The notes beneath the pieces were generated by a model that was not told the origin of the DNA, ran no database searches, and worked only from the letters and a program-made list of their open reading frames with translations. The position numbers and the translations under genes were made by a program. A DNA stretch of 64,000 bases from Uranotaenia lowii (taxonomy: Eukaryota > Arthropoda > Insecta > Diptera > Culicidae), in assembly GCF_029784155.1 (NCBI RefSeq), contig NC_073693.1, positions 186,641,802 through 186,705,801 of the forward strand, written 5' to 3'. This document shows, one piece after another, positions 1 through 13,400 of the stretch (the first letter of the stretch is position 1; every line of letters starts with the position of its first letter).

Positions 1-84
1 ACACCCTTTATCAATCAAGCTTCTCCAAAGTGGTCTACGGTGAGTTTCATACTGACTGCATACAAAAATAACGTGGTTTGGATC

Positions 85-765
85 TGCTAAACCTTCACCA
101 CTGTGCCCCAAATGACCCGACTTTTGAAAAAGTTATGCGCTGCAGGCTGAAATTGATCCTTGGCCTAGTACAAGATCTCATGCCAAATTTGGGCCAGATC
201 GGATCACGGGAAGGGGTCGCTCAACGAGCCTGAAGTTTGTATGGGATTTCGAGACATTTTGTTCGGGAGAAACATGAAAAACCAGTCTTCCGATTTCTTT
301 CAAAAACGGGTTTTCTTAAAGCCTGAATTATGAAAAATATTTCATGCGAAGACTGCATTTCGATAAGAGTTAAGATAAAAAGTTATTGAGCTTCAAAAAT
401 GGGCTAACTTTTTTAACGGTGGTATTCAGCACTGTTAATGAGGCGTCAATATGTTCGACCGCCTCGATTTATTAACAGTGATGAATACCATCCTTAAAAA
501 AGTTAGCCCATTTTTGAAGCCTATAATAACTTTCTTATCTTAACTCTAATTGAAATGCAGTCTTCGGATTTCATGTTTCTCCCGAACAAAATGTCTCGAA
601 ATCCCATACAAACTTCAGGCTCGTTGAGCGACCCCTTCCCGTGATCCGATCTGGTCCAAATTTGCCATGAGATTTTGTACTAGGACGAGGATCAATTTCA
701 GCCTGCAGCGCATAACATTTCACAGGTTTTGAATTTCCCCTACAAATTTGGGGCAGTCTAACGTA
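85..765. repeat. Long inverted repeat (hairpin or foldback element)
   Basis: The left arm (about 85-445) is repeated in reverse complement in the right arm (460-about 765) around a loop of only about 14 nt (446-459), closed by GAGGCG/CGCCTC. Matching landmarks are CTGCAGGCTGAAATTGATCC at about 141 against its complement near 685, and GGGAGAAACATG near 265 against CATGTTTCTCCC near 571. The left arm carries about 60 nt near 280-340 that the right arm lacks. No transposase ORF is present. It is probably a foldback-type element; a hairpin RNA source is the alternative. Confidence 0.75.
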
Positions 766-1965
766 CACGTTACGTCTGCGATTATTTGGTTCCGAGGGAA
801 TATTTTCTTTCGGAATCTCTTGTTCGGAGAAATAACAGTTCTTGTAGTATAATACTTATTCATCTTTACGATTCTTTATTTCTGTTGGTGGTTTATTATT
901 CGTTTTTACGACTATACATGCATAATATTGAGCGTAATAATATTCATTTTCTTGTTCATTTATGTGTAGTTTTCGAAGGCGATTTTTATCGGACCGGAGA
1001 GAATGTTGTCAACTATTTTTTTTTTTCTTCAAACTCCTCAAATATTTCATCAGTAGCTACCTTTGGCAAAGGATTTCGTTTTCACACACTAACGGATACG
1101 TATCAAAAATATCGTGTTTATCGCCCTCTTTCCTCATGCTTGATTTGTATTGAAAGAAATGAATTCAAGTTAGATTTTTTTTTATGTATTTTGCTCAGTA
1201 ACGCTCTACTAATCTGTGTGGGGTGTTTTTCCTTGAAAGGTTCATCAATTTGTTATACCTGCTAGTTATCGCCTATAGTATGTTGTATTTTATTTGTTCT
1301 TCTAGAGTAAATTGTGAACACGAATACTTTTTTGTGTTTGTTGTTGGTTTTCATATATACTTTTGTTGCGAACTGGTTCAAGGGAATGTTTCGTCGTTTT
1401 TTCATTTCTTGTTATTTAAGATTGAATATTGTAATGCGTTACTTTTATTGAATTATGTAAGGGGTTTTTGAGTTTGACTATTTTTTTATTTAACATTTAG
1501 AAATTGCTTTTATTGTGTTCAGTTTTTTCTCCATTATCGTACAAATATTTGTATAGATAAATAAAATTTACATATAAAACAATGCTGCTAAGTACTTTTT
1601 ACACAAAATAATCTATGTTTGTATAAAATAAACTATATACTCTGTTTTAAAAACGAAAATAACAACGTGGCTTAGACGTATTTTTATAAATTGGATTTTA
1701 TTTTGCAGTTTTGTTTTGATTTTTTTGCTATATAGTAATCGTATGCGATCGTCGTCATTCCGATTTGTACATGCATAGGAATGGATCTTTCTCTGTTCGT
1801 GGAATGTGTTGCGAACTACTTACATAAATTACGATAATTTACTTTCATATACGCTTCACTAAGACTTATCAGACTTAAACAATAGGTATTTTCTTCTATC
1901 ATACAATTAACAAAATGAAGAAATATCCATAAGTAGAGAACGAATCACTGACTTCCTAACTTATC
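766..1965. other. AT-rich sequence downstream of sdt, probably its 3' UTR in part
   Basis: On the minus strand this follows the sdt stop codon directly. It contains several AATAAA words on the minus strand (seen as TTTATT on the plus strand, for example near 875 and 1510), so some of it is probably the sdt 3' untranslated region. A 159-codon plus-strand ORF at 786-1265 is low complexity, rich in F, L, Y and S, and is not recognisable; I do not call it a gene. Confidence 0.4.
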
Positions 1966-4674
1966 TTAGTTGTGTAGCCAGCTACTTGGCACCCATTGTG
2001 GTTCCCGTTCGAGTGAGTTGATTTCGGCCAGCAGTTGGTGGTACGCCCGTTCTGTATCATTGTTGATTATGATCATGTCGAACAGGTGCCCCCAACGTGC
2101 TTCCATGTCTCTTGCGGTTGCAATAATTTCCTTCAGCTCCTCTTCCTGCAATTGTTAAGTAAAAATCGATATGAGCACACATGGCATTAACGATTAAAAT
2201 CTGTTTTAAGTAATACCTTGTATGGTTCGCCGCTTCGTATTCGCTTCTGACGAAGCTTCTCCAGACTTGGCGGCGCCACCAGGACTGTGTAAGGCTTCAA
2301 ATCTGATGACCTCAGCAGTTTTAGGCTCTGTGGGTGTAGGTTTAGCACACAAATTTTACCACTTGCCACAACCGCCCGAATAGCTTCCAGTGAGGTCCCT
2401 GAAAAAATAATAATTATTTTGTTGATCGAAAAATAACTTCAACGATATAATTTCGATTGATAGGTATGTAGTACTTACCATAATAGGCTTTTTCATATTC
2501 GCCATGTTCGACGAATTTTCTAGCCAGGATATCCGATTCGAACTGTTGCCTTGATATGAAATGGTAGTCCTGACCAGGTATTTCACCCTCCCTTTGGGGT
2601 CGCGATGTATCTGCAAAAAACTAGGGCGTGAGTATATGTTTTCGAAAAATCATGCATTTTAATGAAATGTGAAAAACACTTTTTATTTGAAAGTCTTAAA
2701 AAAAACTTACGAGGTATTGCAGCTGCAAATCTCTCCGAATCAGCCATGAGTCTTTGTCGCAGTTCATGTCTTCCAATGTTGGGCGGTCCAATAAGTACGA
2801 TAGGTCGTTTGTGAGATGCACGAGGATAGTATAGGGCAACTTCTTCGTATGTTAGAATCTCCTCCGGGTCGGGATCTTCGGCTGTGGTGGTTGCATACAG
2901 AGGGTATCCGTGTTCGCTACTGGCCTTCTTCTTCTTTTTCTGCCCCTTCCGTGCACATAGTAGAGTGAATCCGCCCGCTTTCCCATTGGCATCGCGACGT
3001 GCTCGCAAACCTACATCACCAGCATTGGCCATTTTCATCGATTCACACAAATGCTGGAAGGATTGACTAGGTATCAACCCTGCCAACGTTTGATCTTCCT
3101 CTCCTTCACGATACGCCTGCCACCAGTTGGGATCATCGCGGGATATCACATGCAATACATCGCCCTTCTGAAAGCTGATTCCCAACTCGCGGCAAGGGAT
3201 GTATCGATCATCCTCCGGATCATAATCAAAATGAGCTCGGACATGCAGCACCGCACAGTTTCGGGTTCCTCGAATTCCTGGATCGACTGGAGGCCTTACA
3301 GCTGGAACTACGAGGAACGTGAGCGTACCAGTCATTGCACCGAGAAGGGCACACACGTCATTTATAGATTTGCCTCTCATCTCAATACCGTTCACTTCTA
3401 GAATTTCGTCTCCTTCGTGCAATAAGCCGGATTTCTCTGCTGCCCCACCACGAACTACTCGTCCTATAACAACCGCTTCCCCTTCGTTACGAATTGTAGC
3501 TCCTAATGGTTCTGAGGATTTTTCGATTTGTATTATCCTTATGTGATCTTGACTGCCGTCTCGCAGCACTCCTAAAGGAACGCTCATGGGTTCACGCTAT
3601 GGAGAGGGATGAGATAATAAAAGATTATAGGATTTTTAAGGGTGCTGAGGGATATCGCCATTGGACTCACCTTTGCTATATTATTGTTATTGTTATTGAC
3701 TAAGCTAGTGTTATTTGGAATAGATGGCATAACTGATGACGGTTTGACCGGTGTGGTGCTGGTCATCGTGTTGTTGTTCAATGACAATGGCACTGCGGAG
3801 TTCGCACTGACGCCGTACGCTGGCGATCGATCGGTGGTAGACGCGATCCGATCATGGGCCAAAAGTAGTCCTTCCATTTCGTAGGTCGATAGCAAATCAC
3901 ATAGTTCTACCGCGGCAGTTGAGTTGGATTGAGCCAGCGATTCGACACACTAAAATAAAAGATTTGTAAGGATTGAGAGTTATAAATCGATGGAACTCGC
4001 GACTTACATCCTTGGCCAACGCTTGAGCATTTGAGCAAATGGGATTCTGAATACGTGGTCGCCGTCGTTCAAGGACTGCAGTTCTGGCTGCAAGAGCACG
4101 TGCAATTCCAGGACCCAGCAGCAAGCTCTGTGCCGCTGTAACTCTACCAGCGAGTGCGGCCAGACCATGCTTGTTGAGGTGACCTTGTAATCGCTGCAAC
4201 GCCGACACTAATTCGTTATATCCTGGATAAAATAAAGCCCAGTGTTAGGGTCTTAATAGAAGAGACCAGTGGAAGTTTCAAATGTTACCAATAATTTTCT
4301 CCGGCTCCTCGTCATCAGCGTACGCCTCATTGTCGACACCGGTGGCGGGTTTTTCAACGACCGGATTGTCCTGCAAAGCTCGTAGCCGTTGAGAACCCCG
4401 AAGACTGTTCCGTAGGAAGTCATTCTGAGCAGCTATCCTTTCCTCTTCCTCGCGTCTCCGACGAAGTTGTTCCTGTGATGATAAAAGCAAAAGGATAAGA
4501 TTGAGTTAGCCTTCAATAACTCATGAAAAATTTAACATTTTTTCGAGCACAATCCCCAAGGAGTCCTTAACTTGCCTGTTTTTGCATGTAGAATGAGTTG
4601 GAGTGCATGAGACTGTTACCCCCGGTACCGTTGACAATCTTGCCATTATTGCCACCGTAGTCTGCCACAACCAT
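1966..4674 (-). CDS. sdt: Stardust/Pals1 (MPP5-type) membrane-associated guanylate kinase
   Basis: Scaffold protein of the apical Crumbs complex in epithelia: PDZ binds the Crumbs tail and L27 domains bind Patj and Lin-7. Coding exons, in transcript order: 4674-4576, 4472-4289, 4222-4008, 3949-3671, 3596-2711, 2610-2479, 2398-2217, 2145-1966. All join in frame, giving about 718 residues. Visible domains: N-terminal conserved RRRREEEER block (about 34-44) and GVDNEAY (about 78-84), aligning with the vertebrate Pals1 N-terminus; L27 pair (about 95-255); PDZ (about 277-357, [20 protein letters not shown]); SH3 (about 373-440, [11 protein letters not shown]); a basic KKKKK hook (about 476); GUK (about 520-718, ending [12 protein letters not shown]). 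The GUK P-loop reads [10 protein letters not shown], without a catalytic lysine loop, as usual in MAGUKs. The start is MVVADYGG; longer isoforms using distal 5' exons are likely but not seen. The first intron uses a GC donor; all others are GT-AG. Confidence 0.95.
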
Positions 4675-4734
4675 TTCGATTCGAATATTAAACTTTGTTG
4701 TCGATCGATTTGCAGTTGCATCAAAACGGCTCAA

Positions 4735-4742
4735 CTTTTATA
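4735..4742 (-). promoter_or_regulatory. Possible TATA box for a short sdt isoform
   Basis: The minus strand reads TATTTATAAAAGTTGAG, with TATAAAAG about 60 nt upstream of the sdt ATG at 4674. Spacing would allow a short 5' UTR. No transcript evidence is available, and this stretch could equally be intron. Confidence 0.3.
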
Positions 4743-5769
4743 AATACTCGTAAAAACACACAATCGCAAAATTAACTACCGGTAGCTAGCTTGAGCTAAT
4801 AAAACTAGAAGAAAAATCGTTTTCTAATCACTTTTTGTGTGCGGGTGTGCACAATTAACTCGAAACAGTAAATTAGAACAACTACCTAGGTACTGTGTGC
4901 TGGTTGATCAAAAATTCAGCCCACCGAAACAAAAAGTGACCAAGTGGCAGTGCTTGACTAGTTGGGACTAGGGGGGAGAATTTACGAGGTCACGGTCGAA
5001 TAACCGTTCACATTCGGTGTTAGAAGTTGTCGTCCTAAAACTCAAATAGCAATGGTTGTGTGAATAAAGTTTTCTTTTATATACTGTAAGCATTCCACAT
5101 TGCTCGGATTTAACCGAAATTGTCCAGATAGTCAATGTAAAAGTTTCTAAAAGTCCGGTCCGGCTCGGATGTTCTAGAAAGTTTTGGGAGCTTGCCGGAA
5201 TTTTAGCATGATTCAGAAAATTGGCTTAGCTTCATTAACTACTCACATCCACCTTTAGTAATTGAACCCGAAATGCTTCGCCATTAATTGTTCAAGCGAT
5301 ATTTCTCTTTTACGTATGAAGTACTTTCTGTTTAAGATTTATTATGGTCTGATTGTATTAGAATGATCACGTTAGCATTGCATTTTAAACATTTAGCATG
5401 ATTCAGAAAATTAAACATAAAAACTTAAATTGCGTTATCACAATTATTGAGTCCAACACCGAAATTTCTAAATCAATTGCAAGAAAATAAAAATCATAAC
5501 CATTTATGAAATCTGACATACGAATTGAACGCTGCTTGCGTGCTTCGAAATTAAAAATAATAATTTCAAATGTTTTTTGTATCACTTTCAACCTTGATTC
5601 TTTTGAATGCCTCGATTTTGCCCAGATTTGATGTTGATCGTTTTTTTTGGAAAAAGTTTAAATTAAAAATTTTGCTAGGTTTCTTACAAAAAATTGAGTT
5701 GGGCCAATCTCCACAAAATCAAACATAAACAGCTATGATATTCGTTTTCTGATGTAGGTACCCACATAT
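4743..5769. other. Non-coding AT-rich DNA, no feature recognised
   Basis: No credible exon, RNA gene or complete repeat was seen. The stretch lies upstream of the sdt start and is either intergenic or the first part of a long 5' intron. Confidence 0.4.
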
Positions 5770-7920
5770 TTCTTTACTCGGATTTATTCAAAACTAGCTG
5801 ATCCCATACGAACTCCGTTTCGCTTTTAACTTGGAGTATGTTATGAACAGTTTGTATGAAAGTCAATTGCCAAGCATTTGCGAGATGCACTTTCGAATTC
5901 ATTTTTAAGTAATAATTGCAAAAATATTGGACGATGACTTTTTATGTCGTCTGCTACTAAATTTGAAATCAGGAATTATTGCCCGTGCCAAAAAAAACCC
6001 CGTGTAAAAATTTCGACTCGATCGTTGCATAATAACGCAATTATTGCCAAAAAGGTAAACCTCTTTCTGTGACCTCTTATACAATCTTTGATATCTGAAA
6101 TTGATTGCCCTTCCCTTAAAACTCCCGGGTGAAAATTTTCCGAGCAACCCATTGCATAATAATGTCAATATTGCTAAAAACGTGATAACCCAATTAATAT
6201 GGACGACCCCTGGCAAAACATTTAACATCTGAAATCGATTGCCCGATTTTAAAAACTACCGTGTGCAAATTTTCATCCCAATCCGATGTAAATTAACGAC
6301 GATATTGCAAAAATATTGAAAGGTTAATATGGACGACCCCTTTTGCTGGTCCCTTACACTGAATTTAATACCTGAAATCCATTACTCGTCCCTCAAAACT
6401 TTCGTGTTCCAATTTTCATCTGAATCCGATGTATAATAACGGCAATATCGCATTAACAGTGAATAGTTAATATGGACGACCCCTGTTTGCAGTGTTCGGC
6501 ACAAAAACGCTAATTCGCTAATCGCTAGTTAGTCCGATAACTTTTTGTTAGCGGTTTAATTTTGCCGCTAAATTTTGATTGAGCTAGCGAATTAAAAAGT
6601 TCCGCTATTTTTGGTTCCGCTAAATGAAGAACGCTAACTTCCATTTACTTGTTTCAAATTCACAAATTATTACTGATAGAAGTAGACTTTTTGTTATTTG
6701 ACAAGTAAAGGAGACATCGGGCATCATTCTTACACCAAAATGCGCTCCAAGTGAAAACGGTCACTTCGAATGGTCTCTGGGCAGAAGTGCCTCATACAGA
6801 TTAACTTTTTTTCTCTTTAAGTACTTCTTTTCTCAACATTCTCAGACAAACAATTCAATAAATATTGTTAAACAGTATTAAACTATTTTAAACATCATTT
6901 ATATAATTCAAAGCTAGAAGGTCAATTTTTAGATACTGTTTTTTGCTTTCAAAAGTACAGTAAACGGCCTACTTGATCAATATTTTACATGACTTTAGCA
7001 TGGTCGTCCACATGCGGTGATTTGTTGAAATGTGCTTTTTAGGTTAATCGATGGATTTTCAAAAGCTTTTCCAAATTTCTAAGTTTTTTTAGATCTCAGA
7101 TTACTATCTCACACTTCAAGTCTCGAATAATAAATGCTGGGAAAATCCGCTTTTTACAACTTTTTTTAAGTGGATGAGATATTTACATTTCACAAAGCAG
7201 TATTTTTACAAGTATTTCAAATCTGGTAAAATAAAAATAAGATAGTATCACCATAGAATGAATTTGCATATTTATTTCATTTAGTTTTTTAGATACACGT
7301 TTGGCAATGCTTCTATCATGAGAATTTGGCATTACTATTTTGAAAGTTTGAAAAAAAAGTGAAACCTGGTTTAAGATTTTTCAACAGACTGGGCACAAAA
7401 AACAATCTGCACTATGTTTGTAAAGTATTTGAGCAAACGAATTGAGATGCAACCATAATCCATGCTATTGCCATCCTGTTTACGTTATTGTTTATCAACA
7501 GTTAGCGATTAGCGATTAGCGCTTTATGCTTGAAGCGATACATTTTTCCGCTCATTAAGCGGTTTTAATTAGCGATCGCTAAATTTGAATGAGTTAGCGA
7601 TTTAATTAGCGCCGCTAATTTTTCAATTAGCGATGCCGAACACTGCCTGTTTGTAACTTGGATGAGAGGAATCAATTTTTTGTCCAATAACTCCTATGTG
7701 CAAATTTTCATCCCAATCCGACGAAAAGTAACGTCAATATCGCAAAAACAATATTTGTCTTGTACGGACGACCCCCTTCAGAAGGGGTCTTCCGAAAATC
7801 TGAAAATATTTTTCATCATTCCTGGTCCTAATGAACATCCATTCCAAATCTAAGACCTCTAGCTCTTAAGACGGCTGAGTCTATAGAGGACAAACAAACA
7901 AACATACAGAAATGGCTTTT
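5770..7920 (+). repeat. Degenerate array of about 125-bp units, interrupted by a hAT element
   Basis: About five diverged direct units each contain CTGAAATCGATTGCCC-like, GCAAATTTTCATCCCAATCC-like and TTAATATGGACGACCCC-like blocks (near 5960, 6100, 6230, 6370 and, after the hAT insertion, 7680). The last unit runs into GACAAACAAACAAACATACA and a TATATAT end, as in the 3' tails of some insect LINEs. The first bases are AGCTGATCCCATACGAACTC. Class is not established. Confidence 0.55.
6490..7645. mobile_element. Non-autonomous hAT-type transposon (1156 bp) with 8-bp TSD
   Basis: The ends are CAGTGTTCGGCA and its complement TGCCGAACACTG. The exact 8-bp duplication CCTGTTTG lies on both sides (6482-6489 and 7646-7653). 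Subterminal regions are packed with AGCGATTAGCG / CGCTAATCGCT motifs, a plausible transposase-binding array. No transposase ORF remains. It is inserted into the 125-bp-unit repeat. Confidence 0.9.
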
Positions 7921-7927
7921 TATATAT

Positions 7928-8165
7928 CTCGCGTGAGCTTTCATTACGTCATATGAAACATCTTAAGAATTCACAGAAAAACTGCTGCAAAAGCTATCAA
8001 AACAACTTCAAAACGTGTATTTCACATATAGAATATGTTGTCCAGGCTACAAATATTCTAAATGGAAAGAAATTGCCACTAGTTTATGTCAGTTTTTGAA
8101 TGTTTTCGTAATAAAACTCTTTGTTTACATTTTGTTTCATACGACGTAATGAAAGCTCACGCGAG
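7928..8165. mobile_element. Palindromic MITE (238 bp)
   Basis: It begins CTCGCGTGAGCTTTCATTAC and ends with the near-exact reverse complement (GTAATGAAAGCTCACGCGAG), with about 32-bp terminal inverted repeats. The flanks are TATATAT-like, so the duplication is probably TA-rich and cannot be delimited. No coding capacity. Confidence 0.75.
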
Positions 8166-10467
8166 ATATATAGATAACGATTTGTTCTATTTTCAGTTAA
8201 ATGAGCTAAGAAGTCTACCATTTCTCAATTATATATTTTATTTGCTTTTAAGTCTCATCCGTCCCAAGTTTTTTAACCTGTCATAGTTCTAGGAGTGTTA
8301 ATTTGATATTCCTAACTAAAACAGCTGTAGGTAGTTATCTGCTACCGATTTTTACAAAAAAAAATTAGTTTAAGAAATTTTGTAAAGTGACTCAAAAAGA
8401 ATTTTCTGCCAATATTTGAATAATAAGCCATGATCATTTATTTTTGTTATTGACAAAGAATAAAATTCGAAAAACATGCTTCAACAAATCCTGTAGTTTC
8501 GTGTGAGGTCCATCTTGTCGCCAGAACGAATTTCATAGACTCCCTTCGGGCCCGAGGAAAACCACCTAACGTCCCAGTGAGAGATGTACTAGCTGTGCTA
8601 GATTTGGACTACATGCTCGAAATCTATCTTTTTCTAAAAGCTATCGATCTTCGTCTATAATTCTTTTTATTTTCATATTTCCCTTTCCTATCTTCTTTCT
8701 CTTTAAAATAAAAGTGTTAAGCTAAGCAAAATATTGTAAAAACAAAAAACGAGTTTGGCTCAAACTCAAAAATGTATAAAAGTGGTGTTAAAAATTGTTT
8801 TTCAATCAGCCAACCGTTTAAGGTTGTTCAGTCCTTAATTCAGCATACCATACCATAGAAATTTAGCTATTTTAAGCTACAAGCATTGCTAAAAGTTTCA
8901 AATTGACACTATCGTATTTACCCTAATCCGCTCTTGGGTGTAGATATGACACTATAGGAAGTTTGGTGGCTTGTGACTATATTCGGGTGCATCCAAATAA
9001 AAAAAAAATCGGGGACCCTCAATGAGTTCTTGAAATCATTAATTTTGCATCATTATTTTTTATGGACGAACCCTGAAAATCCAGACAAAAAACTCCTTAA
9101 TCAGACCTTTAGTGTCAATTTGACTCTCCGTGCTTAAAATCGCTATATCTTTCTTGTTTCTCAACCGATTTTCACAAAATTTACAGTTTTGGAAACACGT
9201 ATGTAATTTACACTTTTTAAACAATATTCAGCAACAACACTTCAGTTTTTCGTTATTCAAAGTCTAAGAGAGAAAATCCGGAAAACATGCTTCGTAAAAA
9301 ATTCTAAAGATCAGCTCCGGCATGCTAAAAAAATCTTTTGTAGTTGGAAATTTTTTATATTACTTAAAATGTAGTTTCGAAGACTCACAAACAAAAACCT
9401 CTCCTGATATAATGATAGCATTTAAAAGCAAATGGGTTGTTTTATATGAAAGTTTAACTTTTTTTCCTTTGTATAGGTTTAGTTTTAGAGTTTTTTTTAT
9501 GGTCATTCTATGATAATTTTTGGATATTTAAAAAAAATAACATTTTCTATAAGAAAGCCTGTATAGAACAAACGGCTAAAATCCCTATCAAATGGCTAAG
9601 TTTGAATAAAAAAAAAATAACATAGGAACAGTGGTAGGGCCTAGGGGATTAAATAAAGGTAAAATCCATTTCTTTTTTAAATATTGAGAAATATTTATAA
9701 TTTTCGTCCCTAAATGTATACAGCAACATTGTCCATCTATTGAGGATATTTGTTTTTGAAAGAAAACGTAAGAAAGTTCAATTGAGTCCAAACAAAAATT
9801 TACTTTTATTTATGTTTTAAGCCTTCAGTTCTAATTGGCATCAAACCAATAACCTTGAAGATGTTGAGATACGTTCAAACCATAGTGATCAAAACATGAA
9901 ATTTGGTATTGTAACAAACATTTTGTTATAGCCACTTATAGCCTAGTTATAGCCACTAAATGTCGTTTGAACATTCTGCTATCATTGATCATGTTTCATA
10001 CTCCTTACCTCAGTAAGTATTTTAAAACTTTTTAGTGTTACAAAAAAGCAACGCCTTCCAAAATATTCGAAAATGAATTAAAAAAGTTATCAATGTTCCC
10101 CCAGTTTACGGTACCTTCTTCATCAGGTTTGTAATAAGAGAGTGATTAATTTAAAAAAAAATCAAAGTGTTTGAAGGACCTTCATAGATAATATGAAGCA
10201 GCATGTCCATATGAATGATATGCAAATATCTCAACGATTGGTAGTGGATCATCAATGTCATCGACTCTAGAAATCAAGTCGCACATATAAGCGATTTTTT
10301 AACCGATATCTATAGCCAAATGATTCTACGTTTATCACAGAATTTAACAAAAAACTTTTTTTTCGTTTCACAACAATAATGTGGGCTGGCAAGCACAAGT
10401 TCACAAACACACTTCAGAATTATTATTGAGGTGACGTCAGTCAGTCATTCGGTGGTTCTCCTATAGC
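8166..10467. other. Non-coding AT-rich DNA, unassigned repeats
   Basis: No gene recognised. 8500-8740 (CTCCCTTCGGGCCCGAGG, then TTTAAAATAAAAGTGTTAAG) resembles the 3' end of a LINE but no coding part is present. Short inverted segments occur near 9890-10010 (TGATCAAAACATGAAA against TGATCATGTTTCAT). All ORFs here are short and unrecognisable. Confidence 0.35.
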
Positions 10468-10475
10468 CTCACCAG

Positions 10476-13400
10476 CAGCGGTGTCATATATACAGATTTT
10501 TCTGTATTATACAGATTTTTCAACGCCAATACAGATAAGATACAGATACAGATTTTTATACAGATTTTTGAACACTAATACAGATTTATACAGTTTTTTT
10601 AGAAAATCTAAATCAATTTTCAATTGTTTATGAAACGGTTTCCACGGGCGAACTGAGCTAAATCTTTTAAAACCTTTATCTTTCGAACTGCAGTATACCG
10701 CAAATGCTTGCAGCAGCACATATAATTTATCCAGACCATTAACTTCTACAAGTAAGCTTTTGTGAAGACTATAACCATCATTTATTATAGGTTAGTAGGA
10801 GCTTTAATAGTCTCTTTTTCTCAACAGCATAACTTTATTGTTTAAACGAATGATAGCCCCCCAAACAGAGTACACAAATTTTGATAATAAAATCAGTTTA
10901 AAATCTCTTCTCCTTAAGTTTGATATTTATAAAGTAGGGTGGTATTTAAGATTATCACATAAAAAGAGAAAGATTGAGAATCATATAGAAAATTCTTATT
11001 TCAGATTCAATTAGATTTGCATCGCCAGTTTTTTAATTCAAAACTCTTTGACTGAATAAAGTAGGAGAACACTTTGAATTTTAAAACAAATTCATTTCTT
11101 ATACGATATGCAGTATTTTTTTTTAAGCTAGCCCACTTATTGAAACCAGTTTTAGTTCATAAATACAGGAAAAAATCAGGAGTGATGTTTCTTAGACGAA
11201 ACTTTTCATAGTTAGTCCTAAATGTGCTAAGGATTTAAAAATAAGATTTACAATTTTTATCGATAACACATGGCAGAAAATTTCAAGCAATATAAGAGTA
11301 ATATAAGCTCTTATTTTAGATATAAATACTAAAAATAGGTTAAAAAATACATTCAATAAATTTATGCGCTGGCAAAACTACATGACAAAGATATAAAAAA
11401 AATGTTTCAATTTAGTAATCGATTTTCTCAAGGACCGCGAGTAATTTTGACATTGGAGGAAAAAAGTGATAAAAGTTTCCGTTTTGTCATTTTTGTTCCA
11501 ATTCAACAAAAAATGGAAATTTTGAACTAAATTTAATGAACAAAATAAATCTTTCATATTTCTTGAGGCACCGTACCAGTAAAAAGGTTTTGAAGACTTC
11601 GGCAATGTTGGGAAATAAGTTATAATCATAAATATCAAATTTTCAAAAACTTTTTTGAATGATGCCAGATTTATTATTTAGATATTATTTAATTTTTTAA
11701 TGCGTTGTTTCTGAAACTAAAATATCTAAGCAAGATTGATTGAATGAAAGACATCAGAAAGGTTTAAAATCTGTTGTACGTATTCATGTAGGTTTATTTT
11801 TGGGTTTAAAAAAAAATATTAAAATTTCTTTTTGAAATTGATTGATTTGAATTTAGGAACCCAAAATCTTCCAAAATCAATTAAGTATTAAAACATAGGA
11901 AACATAAATGACTTTCCCTTCTGTAACTTTCAATCATAACATGAATTCAATTTTCGTACTTAAATATACATTTTTGAATTTAAAGATTTTAGAAATAAGG
12001 TTGGGAAAAATTAGAAAACAGAAATGAGATTCTGAATTGGTTGAATATGAATATGGTTAATTATTTAGAATTATAACTCAAAATCATTGAGCTAAATCTT
12101 AAGCATTTTGCCTTCCGATTTAGACAATTAAAAACATAGTTTAAAAGTTTTCTGTATTAAAATGAAAAGATGCTCAACAAAATGCTGTTCAAATGTGACA
12201 AACTTTTAAAATTTGTCCTAAGGTTGTTAGGTTGCAGCCAACAAAATTGCATGTTTTCATCTGGCGTGAGTTAATAAGCCTTTAGTAATAATTTTATTTC
12301 GCGGCCCTTGAGACCCCAATGTGCGGCCGGCAAAGCCTTTCCGAATTGAATTATTTTCGCAATTTTTGCCTGCGGTAGTTCGTTAGATATCAAAAAATAC
12401 AAGCCAATAAACCAGAAATAGTTGATACGCGATGACTTGTTTAAATATGTAATTTACGTGTTTCTGTTTGCATTTATCCCTCAATCATTCATATTGGGGA
12501 CTTTTTTTTTCCAGAAATGTAACATTCAATGTATTTTTCAAAGGGTCCTAATTTTTCTTGAGCGTTTTTAAATTTAAAATCGATAACTAAATGAAAGTCG
12601 GCAAACGCAAATTAAAAAAAAAATCGGAAGAATATTTATGAGCACATAATGATGATTTTCATATTTTTGTCAAATATAAAGTTGTATGATAAATTAACTC
12701 AGCAGAAATTTTTTTTGAAAACATTATTATTTTATCAAATTGGAAAAAAATGCTAATTTCGTTAGTAATTGAATTAAAACTCAGCATGAAAAGTGCCGGA
12801 AAAAAAATTTACATTCATGATAAAACCCTGTATTGTAATTTTGTATTTGATTCATAAAATCTGTGGAAATGTTCTCTGATGTTATACCAAACGTTGACAA
12901 ATTCAGTCTTTTCACTTGGTAAATAACAATTCATTTTCAAAACGTTAAGATATTTTCTTCAACAGGCCTTCGAAATCTTTTCCCAGTAGCACTAAAGTTT
13001 AATCAATAAAATCTATTAAAAAATGCTAAAAAAAAATAAAGAATGTAGACTCTCCTAAAATTTGCTTAGGAATCTGTGAAATTTTTGTTATTCCCAGGAT
13101 TTCAGCAAATTTGGTTGACACGTTATATTAAAAATGTTTTTCGCGAATTGCAGGAAAAAAATCAGGGCTTCGTAGGGCCAATTTAAATTGTGGATTTTTT
13201 TTGGAAATACGTACAGAAAACAGAAATTTAGATCAGTGAGTTTGAACCACAAAAATAAAAAAAAAAATATATCTCTAGTTTTTTAGTTATTGCTGTGATA
13301 TAGATACATAGCTCCAGAAGACTTTTAAAGAAAGTAATGAGTAGATACCGCCAGTTAAGATAAAAATGATTATTATATGGAAAGGCGTTAAACGTGTTTG

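Noticed and set aside
786..1265. 159-codon plus-strand ORF
   Set aside because: Low-complexity, T-rich composition antisense to the probable sdt 3' UTR; no motif recognised.
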